A DNA stretch of 8,736 bases, from contig JANQLI010000185.1 of assembly GCA_028280675.1 (NCBI GenBank), positions 1 to 8,736 on the forward strand, given 5' to 3'. This DNA comes from Alphaproteobacteria bacterium. Lineage in GTDB: Bacteria > Pseudomonadota > Alphaproteobacteria > SMXP01. Below the pieces are notes generated by a model that saw only the letters and a program-made list of their open reading frames with translations, ran no database searches and was not told the DNA's origin. A program made the position numbers and the translations under genes. Shown here in pieces: positions 1-6,703 of this stretch; position 1 is the first letter of the stretch; each line of letters starts with the position of its first letter.

Positions 1-377
1 AAGGCTGACAACGCCGGGGCAAGATCCCGTTCTGCTGCGCCATAATAGTCAGCCCAAAACTGTAAATTTTCGCGCACAGTAAAATTAGGTTTCACCGCAT
101 CCAAGTGCCCAATGTAATGGGCATACTCGCTCAGAGGCGCATCCGCCTCAATCCCGTCACCAGTGACCCTTATCGTCCCCGTGCGAATATCGACCAAACC
201 CGCGAGAACCCTTAACAAGGTGGATTTCCCAACCCCGTTTGGTCCACGAATCACCAGCGCTTCTGCCGCCGCAACCTCAAGTGACAGACCCGAAAGCACC
301 AGACGCCCCCCCCTGACACAGGTCAGATCATGTACGGAAAGTGAGTCAACGGGAGAAGCAAAGGCTGAGGATGTCAA
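1..377 (-). CDS. ccmA: Heme ABC exporter ATP-binding protein CcmA (partial, C-terminus beyond left edge)
   Basis: This is the ATPase subunit of the CcmAB(CD) complex of system I cytochrome c maturation. It acts on the cytoplasmic face of the inner membrane and powers release of holo-CcmE, which carries heme to apocytochromes. About 125 N-terminal residues are visible of the 200-215 usual for the family. From the proposed start, the segment LTCVRGGR lies at residues 18-25 and the Walker A motif GPNGVGKST at 45-53. GHLDAVKPNFTVRENL (90-105) is the CcmA-type region after Walker A, with His91 where many ABC ATPases have a Q-loop glutamine. Signature and Walker B motifs lie outside the window. No ATG is available: the frame is closed by a stop at 399-401, and the best start is TTG at 375-377, with no clear ribosome binding site. 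The coding strand carries a run of eight G near the N-terminus (306-313). The gene is transcribed away from acnA; ccmB and ccmC would be expected to the left. The identity is secure and the start is not. Confidence 0.9.
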   Translation of the reverse strand, partial: MTSSAFASPVDSLSVHDLTCVRGGRLVLSGLSLEVAAAEALVIRGPNGVGKSTLLRVLAGLVDIRTGTIRVTGDGIEADAPLSEYAHYIGHLDAVKPNFTVRENLQFWADYYGAAERDLAPALSA

Positions 378-559
378 AATAAGAGCCGTACGTTGTGATC
401 AGGAGTAGTGCCATGCACCGAAGTTGCGACAAATTAGCCGCAAAATGGATGAAAGGCTATGAGGAATGGTCATCTCGGGCAACAAATCCCCTCTGCCCCC
501 TTTTCATTTGAAGATCATGTGGATAAAACACACCCGACTCTTCCTCAGCGTCACCCCAT

Positions 560-573
560 GGCGTGATCACACC
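560..573. promoter_or_regulatory. Palindrome GGcGTGATCACaCC, candidate operator
   Basis: The central eight bases GTGATCAC (563-570) form a perfect palindrome. One mismatched pair outward, GG and CC continue the symmetry, so six of seven pairs match over 14 bases. It sits roughly mid-way between ccmA and acnA. Symmetry and position fit a dimeric regulator, but no regulator can be assigned and chance is not excluded. Confidence 0.25.
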
Positions 574-594
574 GTCATATGCGGCTGCTAGACA

Positions 595-607
595 TTTGAG
601 GATCAAA
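595..607. promoter_or_regulatory. Inverted repeat TTTGA-GGA-TCAAA upstream of acnA
   Basis: Two perfect five-base half sites flank a three-base spacer. It resembles an FNR/CRP-type half site (TTGA/TCAA), but the spacing between half sites is three bases too short for an FNR box, so I do not call it one. It may contribute to control of acnA; confidence is low. Confidence 0.2.
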
Positions 608-675
608 GACGCATTTCGCCGCCGTTATCGTTTTGTCTGTGGGCAGAGAAGAGCAGCGGCCAGATTAGATACGGG

Positions 676-681
676 AAAGGA
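676..681 (+). promoter_or_regulatory. Ribosome binding site of acnA
   Basis: AAAGGA lies eight bases before the GTG at 690. It supports GTG as the true acnA start in the absence of a nearby in-frame ATG. Confidence 0.7.
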
Positions 682-689
682 CCACACCT

Positions 690-3392
690 GTGAGCACCAT
701 CGGTCAAGACACGCTTAAAACCCGACGTAAATTCAAAGTCGGCGCGAGAACCTACGACTATTTCAGCCTGAAACAACTCGCCAAACAAAACGGTTTTGAA
801 GACATTGATCGCTTGCCGTTCTCTTTGAAAGTCGTGCTTGAAAATTTGTTACGCTTTGAAGACGGGCGCACAGTAACAACCGCTAACATCAAAGCCATGG
901 CCGATTGGCTGAAAACACGCAAAAGCAAACAAGAAATTGCTTATCGTCCTGCCCGTGTCTTGATGCAAGACTTTACCGGCGTGCCCGCAGTTGTTGATTT
1001 GGCTGCGATGCGCGACGCCACAGAAAAACTTGGCGGCGATCCGAAGAAGATTAATCCGCAAGTGCCCGTTGATCTCGTGATTGACCATTCAGTGATGATC
1101 GATCATTTCGGCACCAAGTCTGCGTTCAAACAAAATGTTGATCTCGAATATGAGCGCAATGGCGAACGCTATGAGTTTTTACGCTGGGGATCGGAAGCCT
1201 TTGATAATTTCCGCGTCGTGCCGCCAGGAACCGGCATCTGTCACCAAGTAAATCTGGAACACCTTGCAAAAACCATATGGTCCGCCAAAGTCAAAACTGA
1301 GAAAGGCACGATCAATCTCGCCTATCCGGATACTCTTGTCGGGACCGACAGTCACACCACCATGGTCAATGGGTTGGCTGTGCTTGGTTGGGGTGTCGGC
1401 GGCATTGAAGCGGAAGCCGCGATGCTTGGCCAGCCCGTCACCATGCTGATCCCAGAAGTGATCGGATTTAAACTGACCGGCAAAACATCGGAAGGCGTGA
1501 CAGCCACCGACATGGTGCTGACCATTGTCGAAATGTTGCGCAAAAAAGGGGTCGTTGGGAAGTTCGTGGAATTTTACGGGCCTGGCCTCGACAACCTTTC
1601 GCTGGAAGATCAAGCGACCATCGCCAACATGGCGCCAGAATATGGCGCAACGTGCGGTTTCTTCCCGATCGACAAAGATACGCTGACGTATCTTAAAGCC
1701 ACGGGCCGCACCAAAGGACAGGTCGAGCTTGTCGAAAAATACGCCCGTGCGCAAGGCATGTTCCGCACCACGCGCACGCCAGATCCGATCTTCACCGACA
1801 CATTAGCCTTAGATCTCGCAACCGTGGAGCCCAGCATTTCAGGACCGAAGCGGCCGCAAGACCGCGTTGCGCTGAAGGATGGGGCACGCGCATTTGCATC
1901 CGCTATGGACAAAGAATTTGGCAAAGATGGCGACACAAAAAGCATCAACGTGAAAGGACAAGATTACAGCGTCACCCATGGCGATATTTTCATCGCGTCC
2001 ATTACGAGCTGCACCAACACATCGAACCCAGATGTGTTGATCGCAGCCGGTTTGGTTGCGCAAAAGGCTGCTAAACTTGGTATGCAAGTTAAACCGTGGG
2101 TCAAAACATCCCTCGCGCCTGGGTCACAAGTGGTTGCGGATTACCTGAAAAAAGCAGGCCTCCAAAAAGAGCTCGATAAGCTCGGCTTTCATATTGTCGG
2201 TTTTGGGTGCACCACGTGTATCGGGAACTCTGGACCGCTTGCGCCGGAACTCTCTGAGGCGATCAAAAAAGGCGATCTCGTCTCCACATCCGTCCTTTCC
2301 GGAAACCGGAATTTCGAAGGCCGCATCGGCCCAGATATTAAAGCCAACTACCTTGCCTCACCGCCACTCGTTGTCGCTTATGCCCTTGCCGGGTCGATGA
2401 CCATCGACATCACCAAAGAAGCGATTGGCGAGGATAAGAAAGGCAATCCGGTTTATCTGAAAGACATCTGGCCAACCAACAAAGAAGTCGCAGACACAGT
2501 GCGCGCCAGCGTGACATCAAAAATGTTCCGCGACCGTTATAAAGATGTTTTCCGTGGCGACACCAAATGGCGCAAAATTAAAGTCGAAGGGGGCCTGACC
2601 TATCAGTGGAATAAAAAATCCACCTATGTGCAAAATCCTCCCTACTTTGAAGGGTTATCACTCGACGCCGATGCGCCAGACGATATTATTGAGGCGCGCG
2701 TGCTAGGGCTGTTTGGCGATTCCATCACCACAGACCACATCAGCCCGGCTGGCGCGATCAAACAAGACGGTCCTGCGGGAGAATATCTCAAAAGCAAAAA
2801 AGTCGCTGTCGCCGACTTTAACTCTTACGGTTCGCGCCGCGGCAACCACGAAGTGATGATGCGCGGCACCTTTGCCAATATCCGCATCAAGAACCAAATG
2901 GTGCCGGGAACAGAAGGGGGCGTCACCATCCATCACCCAAGCGGCAAGGAGATGTCGATCTATGATGCGGCCATGCAGTATCAAAAAGAGGGTAAGCAAT
3001 TGGTTGTGATTGGCGGGAAAGAGTATGGCACGGGCTCATCCCGTGACTGGGCGGCCAAAGGCACGACGCTTCTTGGCGTTAAGGCGGTGATCGTGGAAAG
3101 CTTTGAGCGTATTCACCGCTCCAATCTGATCGGCATGGGTGTATTGCCTCTTCAGTTCCCGAAAGGGGTGGATCGCAACACATTAGGCCTTGATGGCTCA
3201 GAAACCATCACCATTGAAGGGCTTGATAAATTGAAGCCTCGCAAAAAAGTGACCGTGAAAATCACCGACAAAAAAGGCAAGACCCAAGAGGTCAAAGTGC
3301 TGTGCCGGATCGATACGGAAGATGAGCTAGATTACTGGGCTGGCGGCGGGATTCTGCACTATGTGCTGCGGAATTTGGCGAAAGCATCGTAA
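690..3392 (+). CDS. acnA: Aconitate hydratase AcnA
   Basis: Catalyses the reversible citrate to isocitrate conversion through cis-aconitate in the TCA cycle, in the cytoplasm. The 900-residue length is typical of the AcnA/IRP1 family rather than the AcnB type. The three cysteines of the [4Fe-4S] cluster are present: Cys441 in SITSCTNTS, and Cys507 and Cys510 in GFGCTTCIGNSGPL. Other family motifs are DSHTTM (220-225), DSITTDHISPAG (677-688) and GSSRDWAAKG (782-791), whose arginine binds substrate. The large iron-sulfur domain covers roughly residues 70-570, followed by a linker and the C-terminal swivel domain from about 690. The start is GTG with a good AAAGGA ribosome binding site. The divergent ccmA upstream and DUF1223 downstream form an arrangement I recall from other Alphaproteobacteria. 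Related proteins can bind mRNA when the cluster is lost; whether this one does cannot be told. No catalytic residue appears missing. Confidence 0.98.
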   Translation: MSTIGQDTLKTRRKFKVGARTYDYFSLKQLAKQNGFEDIDRLPFSLKVVLENLLRFEDGRTVTTANIKAMADWLKTRKSKQEIAYRPARVLMQDFTGVPAVVDLAAMRDATEKLGGDPKKINPQVPVDLVIDHSVMIDHFGTKSAFKQNVDLEYERNGERYEFLRWGSEAFDNFRVVPPGTGICHQVNLEHLAKTIWSAKVKTEKGTINLAYPDTLVGTDSHTTMVNGLAVLGWGVGGIEAEAAMLGQPVTMLIPEVIGFKLTGKTSEGVTATDMVLTIVEMLRKKGVVGKFVEFYGPGLDNLSLEDQATIANMAPEYGATCGFFPIDKDTLTYLKATGRTKGQVELVEKYARAQGMFRTTRTPDPIFTDTLALDLATVEPSISGPKRPQDRVALKDGARAFASAMDKEFGKDGDTKSINVKGQDYSVTHGDIFIASITSCTNTSNPDVLIAAGLVAQKAAKLGMQVKPWVKTSLAPGSQVVADYLKKAGLQKELDKLGFHIVGFGCTTCIGNSGPLAPELSEAIKKGDLVSTSVLSGNRNFEGRIGPDIKANYLASPPLVVAYALAGSMTIDITKEAIGEDKKGNPVYLKDIWPTNKEVADTVRASVTSKMFRDRYKDVFRGDTKWRKIKVEGGLTYQWNKKSTYVQNPPYFEGLSLDADAPDDIIEARVLGLFGDSITTDHISPAGAIKQDGPAGEYLKSKKVAVADFNSYGSRRGNHEVMMRGTFANIRIKNQMVPGTEGGVTIHHPSGKEMSIYDAAMQYQKEGKQLVVIGGKEYGTGSSRDWAAKGTTLLGVKAVIVESFERIHRSNLIGMGVLPLQFPKGVDRNTLGLDGSETITIEGLDKLKPRKKVTVKITDKKGKTQEVKVLCRIDTEDELDYWAGGGILHYVLRNLAKAS

Positions 3393-3408
3393 ACAAATTT
3401 AACCGATC

Positions 3409-3433
3409 TCACGATGTGGTGACCGCATCGTGA
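3409..3433 (+). repeat. Small hairpin after acnA
   Basis: TCACGATG (3409-3416) is a perfect inverted repeat of CATCGTGA (3426-3433) across a nine-base loop, 16 bases after the acnA stop. No T-run follows, so it is not a standard intrinsic terminator. It may protect the acnA 3' end or reduce read-through into the DUF1223 gene. Confidence 0.4.
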
Positions 3434-3466
3434 CTCGCAAAACCGGCGATCTTGAGTATTGTAGAG

Positions 3467-4246
3467 ATGATGACACACGCTTCTCTACCATATTTTTTTG
3501 CAGCGTTTTTGCTCGCCTTTAGTGCACTCATCAGCGAGAACCATATATCTGATGTTCGCGCCGAAGATGTCTCCTCGCCAGTCGTTGTGGAGCTCTTCAC
3601 TAGCCAGGGATGTTCGTCATGCCCACCAGCCGATAAGATTCTTGGTGAGCTGATTGACCGAGACAATGTGATCGCTCTCAGCTTACCGGTCGATTATTGG
3701 GACAATCTCGGCTGGCGCGACACGTTCGCATCGCCGCATCACACCCAACGGCAACGGGATTACGCCGTCACACTCGGCACACGCCAAGTCTATACCCCGC
3801 AAATGGTCATTAACGGCCATATCAATGTGGTCGGTAGCCGCCGTAATAAGGTGATGCAATCGATTGCGGATGAATTACAACATGATCATGAAAAAGTTGA
3901 TATTTCTCTCGCCGCTGCAGGCGATGACCTTGTGATTTCCCTCAGCGATGCGCCATCATCAATCGGATCGACCATAGATGCCACCGTTTGGATCGTGCCA
4001 TTTCACCAAGGCATGCATTCAGTTTCAATTGAGCGCGGCGAAAACCGCGGTAAAACGATTGCTTATTCCAATGTTGTCGATGGCTTGATGAGACTCGGTG
4101 AGTATAATGGCGCCGGTACAGACTTCACCCATTCGCTTGCACCCTTACAAAACAAATCCGTCGATGGCTGCGCAGTCATCGTGCAAGATGATGTGACCGG
4201 CGAAATCATCGGCGCCCAACGTATTGATGTGGCGTTTTCTAGCTAA
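3467..4246 (+). CDS. DUF1223 family protein, exported, thioredoxin-like
   Basis: The biochemical function is unknown. The family has a thioredoxin-like fold and an N-terminal CxxC. Seen here: VVVELFTSQGCSSCPPAD, with the cysteines at residues 49 and 52 counted from ATG 3467. The C-terminal half contains IERGENRGKTIAYSNVVDGL, the other conserved DUF1223 block. An uncharged, hydrophobic N-terminus (about residues 7-22) followed by a stretch ending VRA-ED looks like a signal peptide, so a periplasmic location is likely. The start is uncertain: a TTG at 3452 would add five residues, while ATG codons stand at 3467 and 3470, and none has a strong ribosome binding site. I prefer 3467, which puts the hydrophobic segment near the N-terminus. 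The gene follows acnA by 74 bases on the same strand and may be co-transcribed. A redox role in the periplasm is possible but not shown. Confidence 0.9.
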   Translation: MMTHASLPYFFAAFLLAFSALISENHISDVRAEDVSSPVVVELFTSQGCSSCPPADKILGELIDRDNVIALSLPVDYWDNLGWRDTFASPHHTQRQRDYAVTLGTRQVYTPQMVINGHINVVGSRRNKVMQSIADELQHDHEKVDISLAAAGDDLVISLSDAPSSIGSTIDATVWIVPFHQGMHSVSIERGENRGKTIAYSNVVDGLMRLGEYNGAGTDFTHSLAPLQNKSVDGCAVIVQDDVTGEIIGAQRIDVAFSS

Positions 4247-4258
4247 GCACTGTCACAG

Positions 4259-4403
4259 TGTCATCCTCGGGCAAGCGCACAACGCTTTAAGTTGGGCGCG
4301 AAGCACCGGGGATCTATGACTCGCAACATATTTATACGTTGAAACTCCTGGATCTCCGGTCCTGCGCATAACTTTTAGAAGTTATGCTAGGCCGAAGATG
4401 ACA
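4259..4403. repeat. Two-hairpin palindromic intergenic element
   Basis: The ends are imperfect inverted copies: TGTCATCCTCGG at the left and CCGAAGATGACA at the right. Each half also folds on itself. Left: ATCCTCGG (4263-4270) pairs with CCGGGGAT (4306-4313), with one G-U. Right: ATCTCCGG (4352-4359) pairs with CCGAAGAT (4392-4399) with one mismatch, then CCT with AGG, then a perfect nine-base stem GCATAACTT/AAGTTATGC (4366-4374 and 4379-4387) with a TTAG loop. It fills the gap between the convergent DUF1223 and htpG genes. Palindromic elements with ends of this kind are familiar to me from alphaproteobacterial intergenic regions, but only one full copy is visible here. It probably protects or ends both transcripts, although no T-run is present. 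Confidence 0.7.
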
Positions 4404-4411
4404 CCGAGAGT

Positions 4412-6337
4412 CTAAACAGACCGACTCAGCACCTTCACCATACGCGCGGCAAAGTCCGCCGTATCGACCACACTTTCCCCTTCAATGATCCGCGCTTGAT
4501 CAAGCAACAAGTGCGCGGCGTCTTCGAGGTCTTCGGACACACCGTCTTTGGCTTTGGCGGCTAGTGCTTTGATCAACGCATGGTCTGGGTTGATCTCTAA
4601 CGTGCGGGTCACAAGAAGATCGCCTGTCTCGCCGCCCTTACTCGCCGCGAGCATACGCTCCATATAAGGGTTGAGCGCCCCTTCCCCCGCCACCAAACAA
4701 ACGGGACTATCGGTCAAACGGTCCGAACGCTGCACATCGGCCACCGCCCCTTCGAGAGAAGTTTTGAGAAGCGCGATGAAAGCATCGATGGCCGAATCGT
4801 CCGACGGTGTTGCATCTTTATCTGTGTCGTCTTTGTCTTCTTTCGGCAGAAGATCGAGATCGGCTGCCCCTTGCGCCACCGATTTAAACGGTTTGCCCTC
4901 ATATCCCGGCACATTCGCCGTCCAGAACGCATCGACAGGATCAGAGAGCAGCAACACTTCAAGACCGCGCGCTTGATAACCTTCGAGTTGCGGGCTACGG
5001 GCAACCGCAGCCGGATCATCACCCTGGATATAATAGATCGCCGTTTGGTTCTCTTTCATATCGGCGACATAATCTTTCAGAGAGCGTAGCTCATCACCTT
5101 GCGTTGTTTTAAACCGTGCGATGTCAAGCAACGTCTCTTGCCGCTCGAAGTCTTCGTAAAGGCCTTCTTTCAAGACAGGACCAAATGTGTCCCAGGTTTT
5201 GGCAAACGCATCCGCATCTTTTTCGCTTTGCTTTTTGAGTTCATTCAACACGCGCTTCGTGAGGGCATTGCGGATACTGGTGACAATCGGATTGTTTTGC
5301 AGCATTTCACGACTGATGTTCAAGGGCATGTCTTCGGAATCGACAATGCCACGCACAAACCGCAAATAGCCCGGCAGCAAATGGGCATCATCAGTGATGA
5401 AAACTTTTTTCACATAAAGTTTCACACGTGTTTGGCGCTGCGGGTCGAAAAGATCCATCGGCCGCTCGGTCGGCACAAACAGAAGCACACTGTATTCGTG
5501 ACGTCCTTCGGCTTTGTAATGGATGGTCATGCTGGGATCATCAAAGACATGCCCCACATGATGATAAAATTCTTTATATTGATCTGCGGTGATGTCTGAT
5601 TTGGATCGCGCCCAAAGCGCATTCGCTGAATTGACTGGGCTATTGTCTTTTGCTTCTTCCTCTTCAGACGTTTCAGCCGCGACATCTTCCACATAAATCG
5701 GGATAGCGACATGATCCGAGTAGGTCTTGATGATTCCCTGAAGGCGGAAAGGATCTAAAAATTCGTCTTCGCCGTCGCGCATATGCAAGGTGATCGTCGT
5801 GCCACGTCCATCAAGAAGGTCATCGGCAGTATCCACTTCACCGACTTCAAACGTGCCTTCCCCTTGTGAGCTCCAGGACGACACGGCGTCTTCGCCTGCT
5901 TTACGGCTAATCACATCCACCCGATCTGCCACCATAAATGCCGCATAAAAGCCGACGCCGAATTGGCCAATCAATTGTGAATCATGCGCCGTATCACCGG
6001 AGAGCTGCTCAAGGAATTGCCCTGTCCCCGATTTCGCAATGGTCCCAAGATTATCGATTAATTCCTCGCGCGACATGCCAACACCATTGTCAGAGACGCG
6101 AATGACGCGCATGTCTTTATCAACGCTGACATGAATACGAAACGCAGACTCTTCACCAATCAGATCCGGATTGGTGAGGGACAGGTAACGCAGCTTGTCA
6201 CAGGCATCCGAGGCATTCGAGATTAACTCACGCAAAAACACCTCTTTTTCGGAATACACCGAATGCACCATCAAATGCAGAATGCGGGACACCTCCGCCT
6301 GAAATTCATGCGGTTCGCCAGTCGTCTTATCGCTCAC
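4412..6337 (-). CDS. htpG: Molecular chaperone HtpG (bacterial Hsp90)
   Basis: ATP-dependent homodimeric cytoplasmic chaperone that remodels client proteins, usually together with DnaK. The 641-residue length is normal. The N-terminal GHKL ATPase domain shows ELISNASDACDK (Glu37 catalytic, Asn41 for magnesium), DNGVGM (83-88, the adenine-contacting Asp83), the lid/glycine motif IGQFGVGF (123-130) and GTTITL (179-184). A short acidic linker with a run of four glutamates (about residues 221-230) precedes the middle domain, which begins near NALWARSKSDIT (239-250). The middle domain contains LNISREMLQ with the conserved arginine. The C-terminal dimerisation domain follows, without the eukaryotic MEEVD tail, as expected. 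The start is GTG at 6335-6337, with AAAGGG eight bases before it. A heat-shock-like promoter candidate lies at 6391-6419. The small gene at 6457-6687 lies upstream on the same strand. The stop is close to the palindromic element shared with the convergent DUF1223 gene. Confidence 0.98.
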   Translation of the reverse strand: MSDKTTGEPHEFQAEVSRILHLMVHSVYSEKEVFLRELISNASDACDKLRYLSLTNPDLIGEESAFRIHVSVDKDMRVIRVSDNGVGMSREELIDNLGTIAKSGTGQFLEQLSGDTAHDSQLIGQFGVGFYAAFMVADRVDVISRKAGEDAVSSWSSQGEGTFEVGEVDTADDLLDGRGTTITLHMRDGEDEFLDPFRLQGIIKTYSDHVAIPIYVEDVAAETSEEEEAKDNSPVNSANALWARSKSDITADQYKEFYHHVGHVFDDPSMTIHYKAEGRHEYSVLLFVPTERPMDLFDPQRQTRVKLYVKKVFITDDAHLLPGYLRFVRGIVDSEDMPLNISREMLQNNPIVTSIRNALTKRVLNELKKQSEKDADAFAKTWDTFGPVLKEGLYEDFERQETLLDIARFKTTQGDELRSLKDYVADMKENQTAIYYIQGDDPAAVARSPQLEGYQARGLEVLLLSDPVDAFWTANVPGYEGKPFKSVAQGAADLDLLPKEDKDDTDKDATPSDDSAIDAFIALLKTSLEGAVADVQRSDRLTDSPVCLVAGEGALNPYMERMLAASKGGETGDLLVTRTLEINPDHALIKALAAKAKDGVSEDLEDAAHLLLDQARIIEGESVVDTADFAARMVKVLSRSV

Positions 6338-6390
6338 AAGATTCGCCCTTTCTGATACGCCGTGTCCCGTGGGGACCGATTTTGGGCTTT

Positions 6391-6419
6391 AGGTAGGAAG
6401 GATGTGAGGCAGGGTCAAG
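6391..6419 (-). promoter_or_regulatory. Candidate heat-shock (RpoH-type) promoter of htpG
   Basis: On the minus strand CTTG (6416-6419) is followed, after 18 bases, by CCTACCT (6391-6397), about 54 bases before the htpG start. From memory, alphaproteobacterial RpoH promoters have CTTG, about 17 bases, then a C-rich element like CYTATNT; this matches apart from one base and one extra spacer base. It can also be read as a housekeeping promoter TTGACC-N17-TACCTA. Heat-shock control of htpG is usual, which favours a promoter here. Confidence 0.4.
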
Positions 6420-6456
6420 AGGCGATACCCCCTCTTTTCAGGATCACATGACGCGT

Positions 6457-6687
6457 TTAGGCGTCTTCTGGCATACGGGATTGGCCGCGGGTGTTGCCCT
6501 CGGCCCTCTCATCCGTCGGAATAGCGTGAGCGTCATCCACATATTCATCTGGCGTGAGATATTCCACAAAGCCCGACCCGTAAGGCGCCGAGAGATAGGT
6601 CTTGACCGCGCCACACGCGCCGTCCCGCCAGACGGGGCGCTCAAGAACGGTTTTGGGTTTCGGTTTCACAAGCATCATATCTCTCAT
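6457..6687 (-). CDS. Hypothetical protein of 76 residues upstream of htpG
   Basis: I do not recognise this protein. It is small and soluble-looking, with a basic proline-lysine start (LVKPKPKTV), a central part reading VKTYLSAPYGSGFVEYL (29-45) and a hydrophilic, acidic tail (TPDEYVDD and beyond). It has no signal peptide, membrane segment or cysteine motif. Codon choice resembles that of neighbouring genes, and the central aromatic- and glycine-rich part reads like a folded small protein rather than an antisense shadow. Three ATG codons compete: 6685-6687 and, in the same frame, 6676-6678 and 6673-6675. The last has a purine-rich GAGA four bases before it and may be the real start. It is transcribed in the same direction as htpG with a gap of about 120 bases. 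The antisense open frame spanning 6448-6849 is less convincing. Whether this gene is real remains uncertain. Confidence 0.5.
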   Translation of the reverse strand: MRDMMLVKPKPKTVLERPVWRDGACGAVKTYLSAPYGSGFVEYLTPDEYVDDAHAIPTDERAEGNTRGQSRMPEDA

Positions 6688-6703
6688 GTCGCTTTATGCA
6701 TGC

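Larger units (their letters stand above)
378..689. promoter_or_regulatory. Divergent ccmA/acnA intergenic region (312 bases)
   Basis: Both flanking genes must be transcribed from here, so promoters for ccmA (minus) and acnA (plus) are expected. I find no convincing -35/-10 pair for either. Three short symmetrical sequences stand out. The first is TTGCG-N10-CGCAA at 424-443. The second is a near-perfect 14-base palindrome centred on GTGATCAC at 560-573. The third is TTTGA-GGA-TCAAA at 595-607, about 83 bases before the acnA start. Any of them could be an operator, but none matches a regulator box that I can name with confidence. No coding sequence in this stretch looks real. Confidence 0.5.

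Noticed and set aside
595..607. FNR-type box upstream of acnA
   Set aside because: The TTGA and TCAA half sites are separated by three bases, not the six between these half sites in the FNR consensus.
1179..1754. A 191-codon minus-strand open frame inside acnA
   Set aside because: It is wholly antisense to conserved aconitase coding sequence and has no recognisable motif.
5099..5599. A 166-codon plus-strand open frame inside htpG
   Set aside because: It lies wholly antisense to a well-conserved Hsp90 gene, and its translation resembles no family; it is explained as a shadow of htpG.
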